Positions 18,046-27,129 of a DNA stretch of 64,000 nucleotides are shown piece by piece; position 1 is the stretch's first letter; the number at the start of each line of letters is the position of its first letter. A program made the translations under genes and the position numbers. Below the pieces are notes generated by a model that did not search any database, had not been told where the DNA came from, and saw nothing but the letters and a program-made list of their open reading frames with translations. This DNA comes from Bacillota bacterium. Lineage in GTDB: Bacteria; Bacillota; Clostridia; Christensenellales; Aristaeellaceae. The stretch is taken from the NCBI GenBank assembly GCA_023411175.1, contig JAEYPB010000019.1, positions 1-64,000 of the forward strand. Direction: 5' to 3'.

Positions 18046-18909
18046 TCAGCCGGCGTACCGGCCCACCATCGCGCCCGCCACCGGCAGACGCGCGCAGAAT
18101 ACCGAGCCCGCGAGGGGTTCCCGCTCCTCCGGGATGTCTTCGGCCGCGGTGGTGACAAACAGCGTCCGCATGTCCGGCCCGCCGAAGCAGCAGGAGGAGG
18201 ACTTCGACGCGGGCACCACGACCTTGGCGACGATCTCGCCGTCCGGCCGGTGGCAGGCCACATACCCTGCGCCCCAGTGGGCGATCCACAGGTTGCCGTC
18301 CGCGTCCATCGCCATGCCGTCCGGGTAGCCGTCCCGCTCCGGCACCTCAAAGGCCTCGCGGCGCTTGCCGGGGCGGCGCTCCTTGCCGGCGAGCTCGATC
18401 ACGTCCACCCGGCGGCGGGGCGTGTCGATGTACCAGAGCTTGCGGCAGTCCTCGGAGAACGCGAGCCCGTTGGAGCAGCCGACGCCATCGAATACCTCCG
18501 TCGCCTCGTCGTCCTCCACCAGGTACAGGCTGGCCCGGTCGTGCCAGCCGCCCTCGAACAGTTCGGTTCCGCCGCACCAGAAGCGGCCCTTTGGGTCGCA
18601 CTTGCCGTCGTTGAAGCGGGTCAGGGGCGGCGTCTTGAGCGGCAGCCGCTGATAGCGCCCGTCGGCGCGCAGCCGGTACAGGCCGCTGGTCAGCCCCAGA
18701 ATCAATCCACCCTCCCGGTCGAGGGCGAAGCAGCCGACGTTCTGGCCGAAGTCCCGGCTCAGGTGGTTGAAGCCGCTCTCGTCCGCCGAGTGCACCCTGT
18801 TTCCTTTGATGTCCGCCCAGTACAACCTGGAGGCGCGCTCGTCCCACACCGGGCACTCGCCCAGCGTAAAACGCTCCTCAATAAAGACCTCCGCATGATA
18901 AACGTCCAT
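18046..18909 (-). CDS. SMP-30/gluconolactonase family protein
   Basis: 287 residues from ATG 18909 (GGAGG five bases upstream); a start seven codons earlier lacks a ribosome site. Six-bladed propeller hydrolase opening sugar lactones. The metal ligands of the family are visible: Glu in FTLGECPVWD, Asn in GVGCSNGLAFS, Asp in GYPDGMAMDADG; FNDGKCDPKGRFW is the substrate-side loop. No signal peptide, so cytoplasmic. Could feed aldonates into the pentose-phosphate enzymes encoded nearby (inference). Confidence 0.9.
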   Translation of the reverse strand: MDVYHAEVFIEERFTLGECPVWDERASRLYWADIKGNRVHSADESGFNHLSRDFGQNVGCFALDREGGLILGLTSGLYRLRADGRYQRLPLKTPPLTRFNDGKCDPKGRFWCGGTELFEGGWHDRASLYLVEDDEATEVFDGVGCSNGLAFSEDCRKLWYIDTPRRRVDVIELAGKERRPGKRREAFEVPERDGYPDGMAMDADGNLWIAHWGAGYVACHRPDGEIVAKVVVPASKSSSCCFGGPDMRTLFVTTAAEDIPEEREPLAGSVFCARLPVAGAMVGRYAG

Positions 18910-19095
18910 AACGGCCTCCGTCCAACGCATACCCGCCTGGAAACGGGCGGCTTTCTGCCGTTACAATAACACCTCCCCCGCCCTCTGTCAAGGCGGCGGA
19001 TATTTACAGAGCCGCGGTTGCGCCGGGACGCACCGCCGCGGTAAGATGGAGTTTATGCGGCACGCCGCATCATCATAACGGTAGGAGGTACGCAC

Positions 19096-19323
19096 ATGAC
19101 CGACCAGTCCAATTCTCCCAAGACCTTAGAGGAAGTCATGAACCCGGAGGGCGAAAAACGCGTCAACTGGGCGGGCTTCGTGGAGGGCAAAGTCGTCGCG
19201 TTCTTTGATGCCAACGAGCTGGAAAAGATGACGATCGAAGACGGCAACGGCAACAAGGCAAAGCTTCTGCGCACGAAGGTGGGCAGCATCAAGATCGAAT
19301 ACACCTCGCAGGTTGTGCTGTAA
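19096..19323 (+). CDS. Small conserved-looking hypothetical protein
   Basis: 75 residues, strong ribosome site GTAGGAGG. Acidic and soluble, no cysteine, no signal or membrane segment. The middle reads like a small beta-rich domain (GFVEGKVVAFFDANELEKM, then KVGSIKIEYTSQVVL). No family recognised. Upstream TTGCGC (19018-19023) and TAAGAT (19042-19047), 18 apart, could be its promoter; a strong hairpin terminator follows. Codon use matches its neighbours, so I take it as a real gene of unknown function. Confidence 0.7.
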   Translation: MTDQSNSPKTLEEVMNPEGEKRVNWAGFVEGKVVAFFDANELEKMTIEDGNGNKAKLLRTKVGSIKIEYTSQVVL

Positions 19324-19337
19324 GCAAGATGCCATAC

Positions 19338-19374
19338 CAAAGCGCCGCGAACCTTAAAAGGTCGCGGCGCTTTT
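19338..19374. terminator. Bidirectional terminator
   Basis: Long hairpin made of GCGCCGCG, ACCTT / AAGGT, CGCGGCGC with one bulged A, flanked by A-run on the left and TTTT on the right. It serves the small plus-strand gene and the convergent C39-like gene. Confidence 0.85.
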
Positions 19375-19394
19375 CATTGGACGACTCCGGCTTT

Positions 19395-20312
19395 TCAGCT
19401 GGCGGCCGACGCCTGCGCGCCCGGCCGGGAACAGATCATGAACGGGTCGTCGGACTTGCTCTCGGCAATGATCCGCTCCAGCGGGAACGTCTGCGCGCTG
19501 CGCTCCGGGCTGGCCGGATCGTTCACGTAGATCTCGCCGTTCGGCGCGATGCCGCGCAGCACAATATAGTGGCCGTTGTCGGTGAAGACGCCCCGCCCCA
19601 TGTGGGCGACGACGGGGTTCCCGGTGGCCAGCGCCGACAGGATCGCTCCCGCGTCCGGTTTAATCCATCGGCTGCCGACGCCGTACATTTCGGCCATCCA
19701 GGTAAGGGCGCTGTGATCCAGGCCGGAGCCTCTGTACAGCCCCTTCTCCGCAGCCCACCGAAAGAGGGTGTAGGGCGTCTGATCCGAAGCGCCCGTCATG
19801 TAGCTGACGATCATCGAAACCGCCGCCGCGCCGCAACCGGAGGTCCAGACGGAGATGTCCCGCCCCTTCAGGTTGGCGACAGGGGTCTTGTAATTTCGCT
19901 GGTAGAGGGCGGGGATGGTCATGCCGCCATCGGGGTAGACCAGACCGCCCAACTCGACATCCAGGCGCTCTGCGCTCTTGGGCGCGAGCTCGAGGCCTTC
20001 CAGCGGCTCCAGATCGTCCGGCAGTTCGGGCTCGACGGGCTCGACCTTAAGCGGCGCAGCCGTAGCGGACAGCGTTTCCGCGCTGAGCGCCTTCGCTTTT
20101 TCGCCGCCGACGGGCGGCGCGGGGGCTTCTACCTCGGGCATGGGCGTCTCTTCGGGCGCCTCGGTTTCGGCGGGCCGCACGGTCTCAATCGGGCGCGTCC
20201 GCGCCACCTTGCCGATGGCGGAGAAGTAGGGCACCATCATGATGGCCATGGAGCCCATGACCACCGCGATGGAGATCGAGACCAGGCGAACCAGCCGGTC
20301 CAGAATCCTCAA
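19395..20312 (-). CDS. Membrane-anchored C39-like cysteine peptidase
   Basis: 305 residues from a TTG start (20312) behind GAGGAGG, nine bases away; no ATG of similar quality exists. Residues 8-32 are one hydrophobic segment, not followed by a clear cleavage site, so an N-terminal anchor is likely. Residues 40-125 are a Pro/Glu-rich stalk. Residues about 130-295 match peptidase_C39_2: C160 (SGCGAAAVSMIVSYM), H248 (NGHYIVLRG) and D265 (VNDPAS). The usual oxyanion glutamine is not evident. Substrate unknown; the gene is not linked to a bacteriocin exporter. Encoded 71 bases after the GntR regulator stop. Confidence 0.75.
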   Translation of the reverse strand: MRILDRLVRLVSISIAVVMGSMAIMMVPYFSAIGKVARTRPIETVRPAETEAPEETPMPEVEAPAPPVGGEKAKALSAETLSATAAPLKVEPVEPELPDDLEPLEGLELAPKSAERLDVELGGLVYPDGGMTIPALYQRNYKTPVANLKGRDISVWTSGCGAAAVSMIVSYMTGASDQTPYTLFRWAAEKGLYRGSGLDHSALTWMAEMYGVGSRWIKPDAGAILSALATGNPVVAHMGRGVFTDNGHYIVLRGIAPNGEIYVNDPASPERSAQTFPLERIIAESKSDDPFMICSRPGAQASAAS

Positions 20313-20383
20313 GTCCCGTTCCTCCTCTCTCGCGCCTCAGCGTCAAACACCATCTTCTTATATCGGCAAAACATCCGGAAGGT

Positions 20384-21478
20384 TTACGCCTTTTTCGGAG
20401 GACAGGTGGATTCTCCCGGCACAAACCTGCAGTCCACCATCGCGCTTTCCACGTCGCCGCGTGTGGCGATCATCCGAGTCAATATTTCGCCGGCGCGTTC
20501 GCCCATCTCGCGAAGGGGCAGCGTGGCGGTGGTCAGCTTCAGGTTTTTCGGCGCGTCCGGCAGGTTGTCCATGCCGGTGACCGACATGCCCTCCGGGATG
20601 GATACCCCGTTTCTGCGAAGCGTCGCCTCCAGAAACTCCGCATAGGAGTCGCTGAAGCACACAATGGCCGTGCATTCCAGAAGGCTGTCCCGGTAGGCGT
20701 TGAAGAGGTTATCAAAGATATAGCGCCGGTCGGTGTAGGACAAAAACATCACCCGCCGGTCCCGATACTCCAGGCCGTTGGCCTTGAGGCCGTCCATAAA
20801 GCCCTGATAGCGCATCAGCCCCTGGTACTGCTCGCCGGCGAAGATGCCGCCGATCGCCCGATGCCCCAGCGCGGCGAGATGGTTCACCATGCCGTGCATG
20901 ACCGCCCGGTCATTCGCAACCACATGGGCTGCGCGCACGTCCCTATGGTATCCGTTTGTGAACACCATCGGCAGGCTCATCGCCTCAAAGCGCTTGAAAA
21001 GGTCAATGTTGAAAGTGGGCATGCTGGTGCCGATGCCCTCGAGGATCAGGCCGTCCAACGGAATGTCGACCAGCCCCGTCAGCGCCTCCCGCTCGACGGC
21101 GATGGAGTCGTTGAGGTAGCGCTCTATGACTTCATAGCCGTCGGCTTCGAGCTTTTCGATGGCCGCGACCCGCAAATCCCGCATGTCAAAGTAGTCGGGA
21201 GCGTAGCTGACCAGCGCCACGCGGTTGTGACGGCGGCCCCTGTAGACGGGCCGGACTTCCGCCGCGTAGCTGCGGCGCCCCTGGCGGCGCTCGATCAGCC
21301 CTTCGCGCTCAAGTTTTGAAAGCGCGTGGCGCACCGTCGCGCGGGACAGCGAGAACATCTCCGACAGTCGGCTTTCCGATTCGATGGGCACGTCCCGCCC
21401 GTAGACGCCCTTCGCGATCCCGCCGCGCAGGTAGTCCTCCACCGCCTGATACTTGTGGGAATCTTCCTTTAAGCCCAT
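20384..21478 (-). CDS. AraR-like transcriptional regulator (GntR DNA-binding, LacI-type sensor)
   Basis: 364 residues. Residues 1-75 are a GntR winged helix (YQAVEDYLRGGIAKG, SESRLSEMFSLSRATVRHALSKLEREGLI); residues 85-360 are a periplasmic-binding-like sugar sensor (LacI/AraR type). ATG 21478 is taken because transcription should begin near 21500, so upstream ATGs would be leaderless. Divergent from the ABC transporter/GH42 operon; two matching operators lie in the shared region. Expected to repress the transporter and itself until a sugar (arabinose or galactoside-like) binds. Confidence 0.9.
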   Translation of the reverse strand: MGLKEDSHKYQAVEDYLRGGIAKGVYGRDVPIESESRLSEMFSLSRATVRHALSKLEREGLIERRQGRRSYAAEVRPVYRGRRHNRVALVSYAPDYFDMRDLRVAAIEKLEADGYEVIERYLNDSIAVEREALTGLVDIPLDGLILEGIGTSMPTFNIDLFKRFEAMSLPMVFTNGYHRDVRAAHVVANDRAVMHGMVNHLAALGHRAIGGIFAGEQYQGLMRYQGFMDGLKANGLEYRDRRVMFLSYTDRRYIFDNLFNAYRDSLLECTAIVCFSDSYAEFLEATLRRNGVSIPEGMSVTGMDNLPDAPKNLKLTTATLPLREMGERAGEILTRMIATRGDVESAMVDCRFVPGESTCPPKKA

Positions 21479-21506
21479 GCTTCGCCCCCCATTTGTCATC
21501 ATTCGT

Positions 21507-21535
21507 ATTATACCCGGGGCGCCGGGCGGTGTCAA
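21507..21535 (-). promoter_or_regulatory. Perfect consensus promoter of the AraR-like gene
   Basis: Minus strand TTGACA (21535-21530), 17-base GC-rich spacer, TATAAT (21512-21507). One operator lies immediately upstream of the -35. Confidence 0.88.
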
Positions 21536-21539
21536 TTCC

Positions 21540-21557
21540 AACTTGTATAAACAAGAT
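21540..21557. promoter_or_regulatory. Operator 1 for the AraR-like regulator
   Basis: Palindrome CTTGT-ATAA-ACAAG at 21542-21555. With flanking bases it matches operator 2 (read on the other strand) at about 15 of 17 positions. It sits just upstream of the regulator promoter. Confidence 0.65.
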
Positions 21558-21621
21558 AGGCGACGTTTTCAGATTTTTCGAATCATTTGGAATCTATTTT
21601 GTTGATTGAATAAATTCACTG

Positions 21622-21650
21622 TTGACATATCCGTATATAAGTGCTAACCT
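21622..21650 (+). promoter_or_regulatory. Candidate promoter of the GH42-associated ABC operon
   Basis: TTGACA (21622-21627) is followed 17 bases later by a poor -10, TAACCT (21645-21650). The weak -10 fits an inducible promoter between two operators, but the exact start is uncertain. Confidence 0.4.
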
Positions 21651-21679
21651 TGTCCCGAGATTGTAAAATGTCTCACCGT

Positions 21680-21696
21680 ACATGTCTATACAAGTT
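21680..21696. promoter_or_regulatory. Operator 2 for the AraR-like regulator
   Basis: CATGT-CTAT-ACAAG (21681-21694), read in reverse a near copy of operator 1. It lies between the promoter and the ribosome site of the transporter operon, 139 bases from operator 1; such spacing allows looping, as described for AraR of Bacillus. Confidence 0.6.
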
Positions 21697-21711
21697 AAGG
21701 AGGGTATCCAC

Positions 21712-23016
21712 ATGAGGAAAATGCTCGCTCTGCTGCTCGCGGTCCTGTTCGTGCTGACCGCGGCGCCCGTGGCCGGCGCGGAACAAACCACGGTTTTGAC
21801 CGTCGGCGGCTGGCCGGCCGGCGACACGGCCTTCAAGGCCATCATCCCGGCGTTCGAAGCCGCGCACCCGGGCGTCAAGGTTGAGCTCGTGTTCATGTCC
21901 ACCACCGACCACCACCAGCAGCTGGCCACCGCCATCGCGGCTGGGTCCGGCGCTTCGGACGTCGTGATGCTGGAGCAGGCCTGGGTTGGCCGCTTCAAGG
22001 ACGGCGCGGGCTTTGAAAACCTGCTGGCCGAGCCCTACAACGCCGGCGAGCTGAAGAACGACTTCGTCGAGTACAAGTGGAACCTGGCCACCTCGGTGAA
22101 CGGGGAGCAGATGATCGGCCTGGTGTGGGACATCGGCCCGGCCACGCTGTTCTACCGCCGCGACGTCTTCGAAGAAGTGGGGCTGCCCTCCGACCCCGCC
22201 GAAGTTGACGAGCTGTTCAAGACCTGGGACGGCTTCCTCGAGGCCGCCGAGAAGGTCTACATCCCCGGCAAGCGCTGGCTGGTGCCCTCCGCTTCCTACC
22301 TCTACGAGTGGTTCTGGATGAACCGCGACTTCTACAACGAGAAGCTGGAGCTCAACGTGGAGAAGGAAGGCGCGCTGGAAGCCCTGAACGCCGCCATCAC
22401 CATGCGCCAGAAGGGCCTGGACGCCCAGATTGACGACATGTGGAGCAACGAGGCCAACGCGGCCTTCGGTTCCGGCGCCATCGCCTCCGTCGCGGCGGGC
22501 TGCTGGTACGGCGGCTTCATCAAGGGCTGGATCGCCCCCGACACCTCCGGCAAGTGGGGCGTGGCGCACATGCCCGGCGGCCTCTCCACCTCCAACTGGG
22601 GCGGCAGCTACCTGGCGATCCCCTCCCAGTCCCAGAACAAGGAACTGGCCTGGGAATTCATCAAGTTTGCCTGTGCCGACGCCGAGAGCCAGAACACCAT
22701 GTTCGAGGCGGTGGACTACTTCCCCGGCTACATCCCCGCCTGGGATTCCGAGATCTACTCCGCGGAAGACCCGTTCTTCGGCGGCCAGAAGACCCGCGAA
22801 CTGTGGGTTGAGATCGCCAAGAACACCAAACCCACCTTCGCGTCCCTGATGGACTCCGCCGCCGAAGGCGCCATGCAGACCGCCGTCCGCAGCGGCCTCA
22901 ACGAGAACAAGACCGCCGAAGAAATCATCGCCGACATGAAGGCGCGCATCGAAAACGACACCCGTGACGACTACGAGAAGATGGTCGAACTGATGGAGGA
23001 CGCCGGCCTGATGTAG
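21712..23016 (+). CDS. Sugar ABC transporter substrate-binding protein (CUT1)
   Basis: 434 residues behind AAGGAGGG. Signal peptide with AxA-type cleavage near residue 23 (PVAGA-EQ) and no lipobox cysteine. The mature part is an extracellular solute-binding protein family 1: VTVGGWPAGDTAF, HPGVKVELVF, then ASDVVMLEQAWVGRF. Together with two permeases and GH42 it should bind an oligosaccharide, probably a galactoside. The ATPase is not encoded here; CUT1 systems usually share an MsmK-type ATPase encoded elsewhere. Confidence 0.9.
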   Translation: MRKMLALLLAVLFVLTAAPVAGAEQTTVLTVGGWPAGDTAFKAIIPAFEAAHPGVKVELVFMSTTDHHQQLATAIAAGSGASDVVMLEQAWVGRFKDGAGFENLLAEPYNAGELKNDFVEYKWNLATSVNGEQMIGLVWDIGPATLFYRRDVFEEVGLPSDPAEVDELFKTWDGFLEAAEKVYIPGKRWLVPSASYLYEWFWMNRDFYNEKLELNVEKEGALEALNAAITMRQKGLDAQIDDMWSNEANAAFGSGAIASVAAGCWYGGFIKGWIAPDTSGKWGVAHMPGGLSTSNWGGSYLAIPSQSQNKELAWEFIKFACADAESQNTMFEAVDYFPGYIPAWDSEIYSAEDPFFGGQKTRELWVEIAKNTKPTFASLMDSAAEGAMQTAVRSGLNENKTAEEIIADMKARIENDTRDDYEKMVELMEDAGLM

Positions 23017-23039
23017 GCTGAACTCCCCGGCCCGGGCGT

Positions 23040-23070
23040 GCCGCCCCGCGTTCGTAATGCGCGGGGCGGC
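23040..23070 (+). repeat. Intercistronic hairpin after the binding-protein gene
   Basis: GCCGCCCCGCG (23040-23050) and CGCGGGGCGGC (23060-23070) pair perfectly over a nine-base loop, without T-run. It probably protects or attenuates the mRNA so that binding protein exceeds permeases. Confidence 0.65.
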
Positions 23071-23111
23071 CCCCATACCGAAAGAGGCCTCAACCGAAAG
23101 GCGGTGACCCC

Positions 23112-24050
23112 ATGACGGGGAAGGTACAGACAAAGCGAATGCTCTGGCGCGAGATCAAGGCAAACCGCGTGGCCTACGTGTACATCGCGCCTTTTTTCAT
23201 ATTGTTCGCGATCTTCGGGCTGTTCCCGATCCTGAGCGGCCTGTACATCAGCTTCTTCCGCTGGGATGGCGTAGGCGCCATGAAATGGAAGGGGCTTGAC
23301 AACTATGTCCGCCTCTTTACCGACCCGACGTTCATCCTGTCGATCAAAAACACGCTCTACATCGGCGTGATCGCCCACATCCCGATCCTCTTCGGCGGGC
23401 TTGTGCTGGCCTATATTCTGAACGGAAAATTTGTCAAATTCCAGAACCTTTTCAAGACGGTCTACTTTCTGCCGATGGTCACGAGCGCCGTGGCGGTCAC
23501 CATCGTGTTTCAGGTGCTCTTCGGCTACAACTTCGGCCTGATCAACTACTGTCTGGCGCTGATCGGTCTTCCGCCCATCAACTGGCTGGGCGGCGCGGGC
23601 GAGTACGTCAAAGCCGCGATCATCATCATGTTCAGCTGGAAGTGGATCGGCTGGAACATGGTGATCTACCTGGCCGGCATGCAGGGCATCTCCCATGACA
23701 TCTACGAGGCATCCACGATCGACGGGGCCTCCAGCGCGCAGACCTTCTTCCGCATCACGCTGCCGCTTCTGAAGCCCATCATCCTGTTCACGCTGATCCA
23801 GTCCACCATCGGCACGGTGAACCTGTTCACAGAGCCCTTCGTATTGACCAACAGCCTGACCGGCGGCACCAACAACATGGGCCTGACCATGATGATGTAC
23901 CTTCTGAACAAGGCGCCCAAGGGCAACAACATCTATGGCCTTGCATCCGCGGTGGCCTACGTGATTACGGTGATGGTCATCATCATCTCCCTCGTCCTCC
24001 AGCGCATGATGGGCGAAAAGGACGCGGCGAAGGGGGGGCTCGGCCGGTGA
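23112..24050 (+). CDS. Sugar ABC transporter permease (MalF-like, CUT1)
   Basis: 312 residues, six or seven helices. The first helix is AYVYIAPFFILFAIFGLFPI and the ATPase-coupling EAA loop reads YEASTIDGASSAQTFFRITLP. Ribosome site GGCGGTGA before ATG 23112. Its stop overlaps the start of the second permease (TGATG), so both subunits are made together. Confidence 0.93.
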   Translation: MTGKVQTKRMLWREIKANRVAYVYIAPFFILFAIFGLFPILSGLYISFFRWDGVGAMKWKGLDNYVRLFTDPTFILSIKNTLYIGVIAHIPILFGGLVLAYILNGKFVKFQNLFKTVYFLPMVTSAVAVTIVFQVLFGYNFGLINYCLALIGLPPINWLGGAGEYVKAAIIIMFSWKWIGWNMVIYLAGMQGISHDIYEASTIDGASSAQTFFRITLPLLKPIILFTLIQSTIGTVNLFTEPFVLTNSLTGGTNNMGLTMMMYLLNKAPKGNNIYGLASAVAYVITVMVIIISLVLQRMMGEKDAAKGGLGR

Positions 24051-24943
24051 TGCAGTGGCTTTATATCGCGCTGATCGCGCTTGTCGCCGGCGCGCTGTGG
24101 TACGGCAGCAAAAAGTCCCGGTTGGTCGCAAAGTTCTCCCTGTACCTGGTGCTCCTGATCGTGGCGGCGGTGATGGTGCTTCCCTTTTACTGGATGTTCG
24201 TGCTTAGCACCCGTTTCACGCCGGAGATCTACTCCTTCCCTCCGCCGTTCAGCTTCGGCGCCGCGCTTTCTGACAACTTCAAGTTCATGGTGGAGAGCGT
24301 GGACGTGGTCCGGCACTTCCTGAACTCGGTGTTCGTGACGGCGACCAACACGGTGCTGGTGCTCCTATTCTGCTCGATGGGCGGCTACGCCTTCGCCATC
24401 TACCGCTTCCCCGGCAGGAACGCGCTGTTCTCGATCCTCCTCGGCACGATGATGGTGCCGCAGCTGGCAGGCATCGTGCCGTGGTTCTTCCTGATTTCGA
24501 AGCTGGGCTGGCTCAACAACTACGCGGCGCTGATCGTCCCCGGGTGCGCCAACGCCTTCGGCATCTACTGGATGCGCCAGTACTGCTTCAATAACGTGCC
24601 GGTATCCTTGATGGAGGCCGCCAAGATCGACGGCTGCAGCGAGTGGACGATCTTCTTCCGGGTCATCGCGCCGGTTCTGTTGCCCGCTTTTGCTGCGCTG
24701 GGCATCATGCAGTTCGTCAACGTCTGGAACGACTTCATGATCCCGATGCTGGTGCTCCGCGAGAACGACATGTTCACGCTGCCGCTCATGCTCAGCTACA
24801 TGCGCGGCGATCCCAGCCGCGGCGCCAACGTAGGTGCGCTGATGCTGGCCAGCGCCGTGTCGGTGCTGCCGCTTCTGGTCGCGTTCCTGTCCGCCTCCAA
24901 GTTCTTCATGAGCGGCCTGACCGCCGGCGCGATCAAGGAATAA
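24050..24943 (+). CDS. Sugar ABC transporter permease (MalG-like, CUT1)
   Basis: 297 residues; ATG 24050 overlaps the previous stop, and a GTG one codon upstream is an alternative. EAA loop: LMEAAKIDGCSEWTIFFRVIAP. A first helix at residues 3-20 precedes the usual LPFYWMFVLSTRFTPEIY entry; this extra N-terminal helix is seen in some clostridial MalG-like proteins. Forms the channel with the MalF-like subunit. Confidence 0.93.
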   Translation: MQWLYIALIALVAGALWYGSKKSRLVAKFSLYLVLLIVAAVMVLPFYWMFVLSTRFTPEIYSFPPPFSFGAALSDNFKFMVESVDVVRHFLNSVFVTATNTVLVLLFCSMGGYAFAIYRFPGRNALFSILLGTMMVPQLAGIVPWFFLISKLGWLNNYAALIVPGCANAFGIYWMRQYCFNNVPVSLMEAAKIDGCSEWTIFFRVIAPVLLPAFAALGIMQFVNVWNDFMIPMLVLRENDMFTLPLMLSYMRGDPSRGANVGALMLASAVSVLPLLVAFLSASKFFMSGLTAGAIKE

Positions 24944-25047
24944 TCCTTCGCGCCAAGAAAACCCGGGGTTTTTCAACACGAAGGAGAATGCGCCGTGCGC
25001 GCACCCAAAAACCGCCTCCCCGACAATAACAAATGAGGAGACCGACC

Positions 25048-27114
25048 ATGCTGAAAGACAAATCGATCCACCAAGACCACCTGGCACTGGGCGTCTGCTA
25101 CTACCCGGAGCACTGGGACGAAAGCCTTTGGGCGGACGACCTCGGCCGCATGCTCAAAGTTGGCATTGAAACGGTGCGCGTGTTTGAGTTCGCCTGGAAC
25201 GTGGCGGAGCCCGAGGAGGGAAAGTACGACTTCTCCCTGTTCGACCGCTTCCTGGACCTCGCCGCCGTTAAGGGCATGAAGGTCATCATGTGTACCCCCA
25301 CCGCCACGCCGCCCGCGTGGCTGACCAGCGCCCATCCCGAAGTGCTGAACGCCCGGATGGACGGCACCCTGATGCACCACGGCCACAGGCGTCATTACAA
25401 CTACAACTCCGAAACGTACCGGGAATACACCCGGAAGATCGTGACCAAACTCGCCGAGCGCTACGGCAAACATCCCGCCATCGTCGGCTGGCAGATTGAC
25501 AACGAGATCAACTGCGAGATGAACGTATTCTACTCCGACGCCGACCGGGCGGCCTTCCGCGAATACCTGAAGGCCCACTTCGGCTCGCTCGAAGCGCTGA
25601 ACGACGCCATCGGCGCCCGGTTCTGGAACCAGACCTACACCGCCTGGGACCAGGTGGACATGGAGCGCCCGACCCTGCACGACCACGCCAACCCCCACAT
25701 GGCGCTGCTCGAAAAGCGCTTCTTCTCGAAGAGCGCCGTCGCGTACGTCAAGCTGCAGGCGGACATCCTGCGCGCCCACGTCGGGGACCAATTCATCACC
25801 ACCAACGGCATCTTCGGCCACTTGGATTCCGCCGAGATGACCCAGACGGCGCTCGACTTCCTCACCTACGACAGCTACCCGAACTTCGCCTACGGTGTGG
25901 AGCAGGGGATCAACGGCATGGCCGGATCCCTGGGCGACCGCCATTGGAGCTACCTTCTGTCCAACGCCCGCAGCTACTCCGCCAACTTCGGCGTCATGGA
26001 GCAGCAGTCCGGCGCCAACGGCTGGGACTTCAGGATGCTGGCGCCCATGCCCAAACCCGGTCAGATGACCCTCTGGGCGATGCAGTCCATCGCCCACGGC
26101 GCGGACTTCGTCAGCTTCTTCCGCTGGCGCACCTGCGCGTTCGGCACCGAGATCTACTGGCACGGCATCAACGATTATGCCAACAAGGAGAACCGCCGCG
26201 TCCGGGAGGTCGGTACGCTTCACGAAACGCTGAAACCCCTCGCCGCCGCCGCGGGCAGCCGCTATGAGGCCCGCGTGGCGATCCTCTGCGATTACCTGAA
26301 CGAATGGGACGGCGAGCGCGACCAGTGGCACGGCCCGCTGGACCAGGCCTCCCGCTCGGCGATCTTCGCCGCGGCGCAGCACCTGCACACGCCGCTGGAT
26401 CTGGTGCACCTGCGCTTTACGCCCAACCACGAAACCACGGCGGAGGAACTGTCCCGCTACGGCCTCGTCTTCTACCCCCACGCGACCATCCTGACCGAGA
26501 AGGCCGCGAAGGTGCTGGAGGAATACGTGAAGAACGGCGGCATCCTGATCATGGGCGCGCGCACCGGCTACAAGGATGCGTACGGCCGCTGCCCGATGCG
26601 CCCCATGCCCGGACTTGCCCGCTCGATCACCGGCGCGGAGGTCACCGATTACACCTTCGCCCGCAAGGAAGAAGCCCCCGTCACCATCGACTGGGCCGGA
26701 AAATGGGTCTCCGCGCCCAACTTCCACGATGTTCTTATGAATGTTGAGGGTGGCGAGGTCGTGGCCCGGTTCGCCGGCGGCTACTTTGAGGGCGCGCCCG
26801 CGCTGGTCAAAAAGGCCTACCCCGGCGGCGGCGCGGCCTACTACCTGGGCAGCGGCTTCGGCGAGGATTTTGCGAAGCTGTTCCTGGAGGAACTGGGCTT
26901 CGCCGAGCCCTACGCGGGCCTCGTCTGCTGCCCCGAGGGCGTGGAGCTGTCCGTGCGCGCCAAGGGCTCGGAAAAGTGGCTGTTCCTGCTCAACTACGCG
27001 GGCCAGAGCGCGGAAGTCTCCGTCAAGGCAAGCCTGACCGACGCCGTCACCGGCGAAACGGTCTCCGGCACGCTGACGCTCCCGCCCTACGGCGCGAAGG
27101 TTCTTAAAGCATAA
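25048..27114 (+). CDS. Beta-galactosidase, glycoside hydrolase family 42
   Basis: 688 residues from ATG 25048 (TGAGGAG in front; the ATG at 25033 overlaps that site). Residues 1-390 are the GH42 barrel: LGVCYYPEHWDESLW, acid/base E153 in WQIDNEIN, nucleophile E318 in GVMEQQSGANGWD. Then a trimerisation domain (about 395-610) and a small beta C-domain. No signal peptide, so it hydrolyses imported galactosides or arabino-galacto-oligosaccharides in the cytoplasm. Last gene of the operon governed by the AraR-like regulator; a strong terminator follows. Confidence 0.95.
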   Translation: MLKDKSIHQDHLALGVCYYPEHWDESLWADDLGRMLKVGIETVRVFEFAWNVAEPEEGKYDFSLFDRFLDLAAVKGMKVIMCTPTATPPAWLTSAHPEVLNARMDGTLMHHGHRRHYNYNSETYREYTRKIVTKLAERYGKHPAIVGWQIDNEINCEMNVFYSDADRAAFREYLKAHFGSLEALNDAIGARFWNQTYTAWDQVDMERPTLHDHANPHMALLEKRFFSKSAVAYVKLQADILRAHVGDQFITTNGIFGHLDSAEMTQTALDFLTYDSYPNFAYGVEQGINGMAGSLGDRHWSYLLSNARSYSANFGVMEQQSGANGWDFRMLAPMPKPGQMTLWAMQSIAHGADFVSFFRWRTCAFGTEIYWHGINDYANKENRRVREVGTLHETLKPLAAAAGSRYEARVAILCDYLNEWDGERDQWHGPLDQASRSAIFAAAQHLHTPLDLVHLRFTPNHETTAEELSRYGLVFYPHATILTEKAAKVLEEYVKNGGILIMGARTGYKDAYGRCPMRPMPGLARSITGAEVTDYTFARKEEAPVTIDWAGKWVSAPNFHDVLMNVEGGEVVARFAGGYFEGAPALVKKAYPGGGAAYYLGSGFGEDFAKLFLEELGFAEPYAGLVCCPEGVELSVRAKGSEKWLFLLNYAGQSAEVSVKASLTDAVTGETVSGTLTLPPYGAKVLKA

Positions 27115-27129
27115 AACGCATTTCAACCC

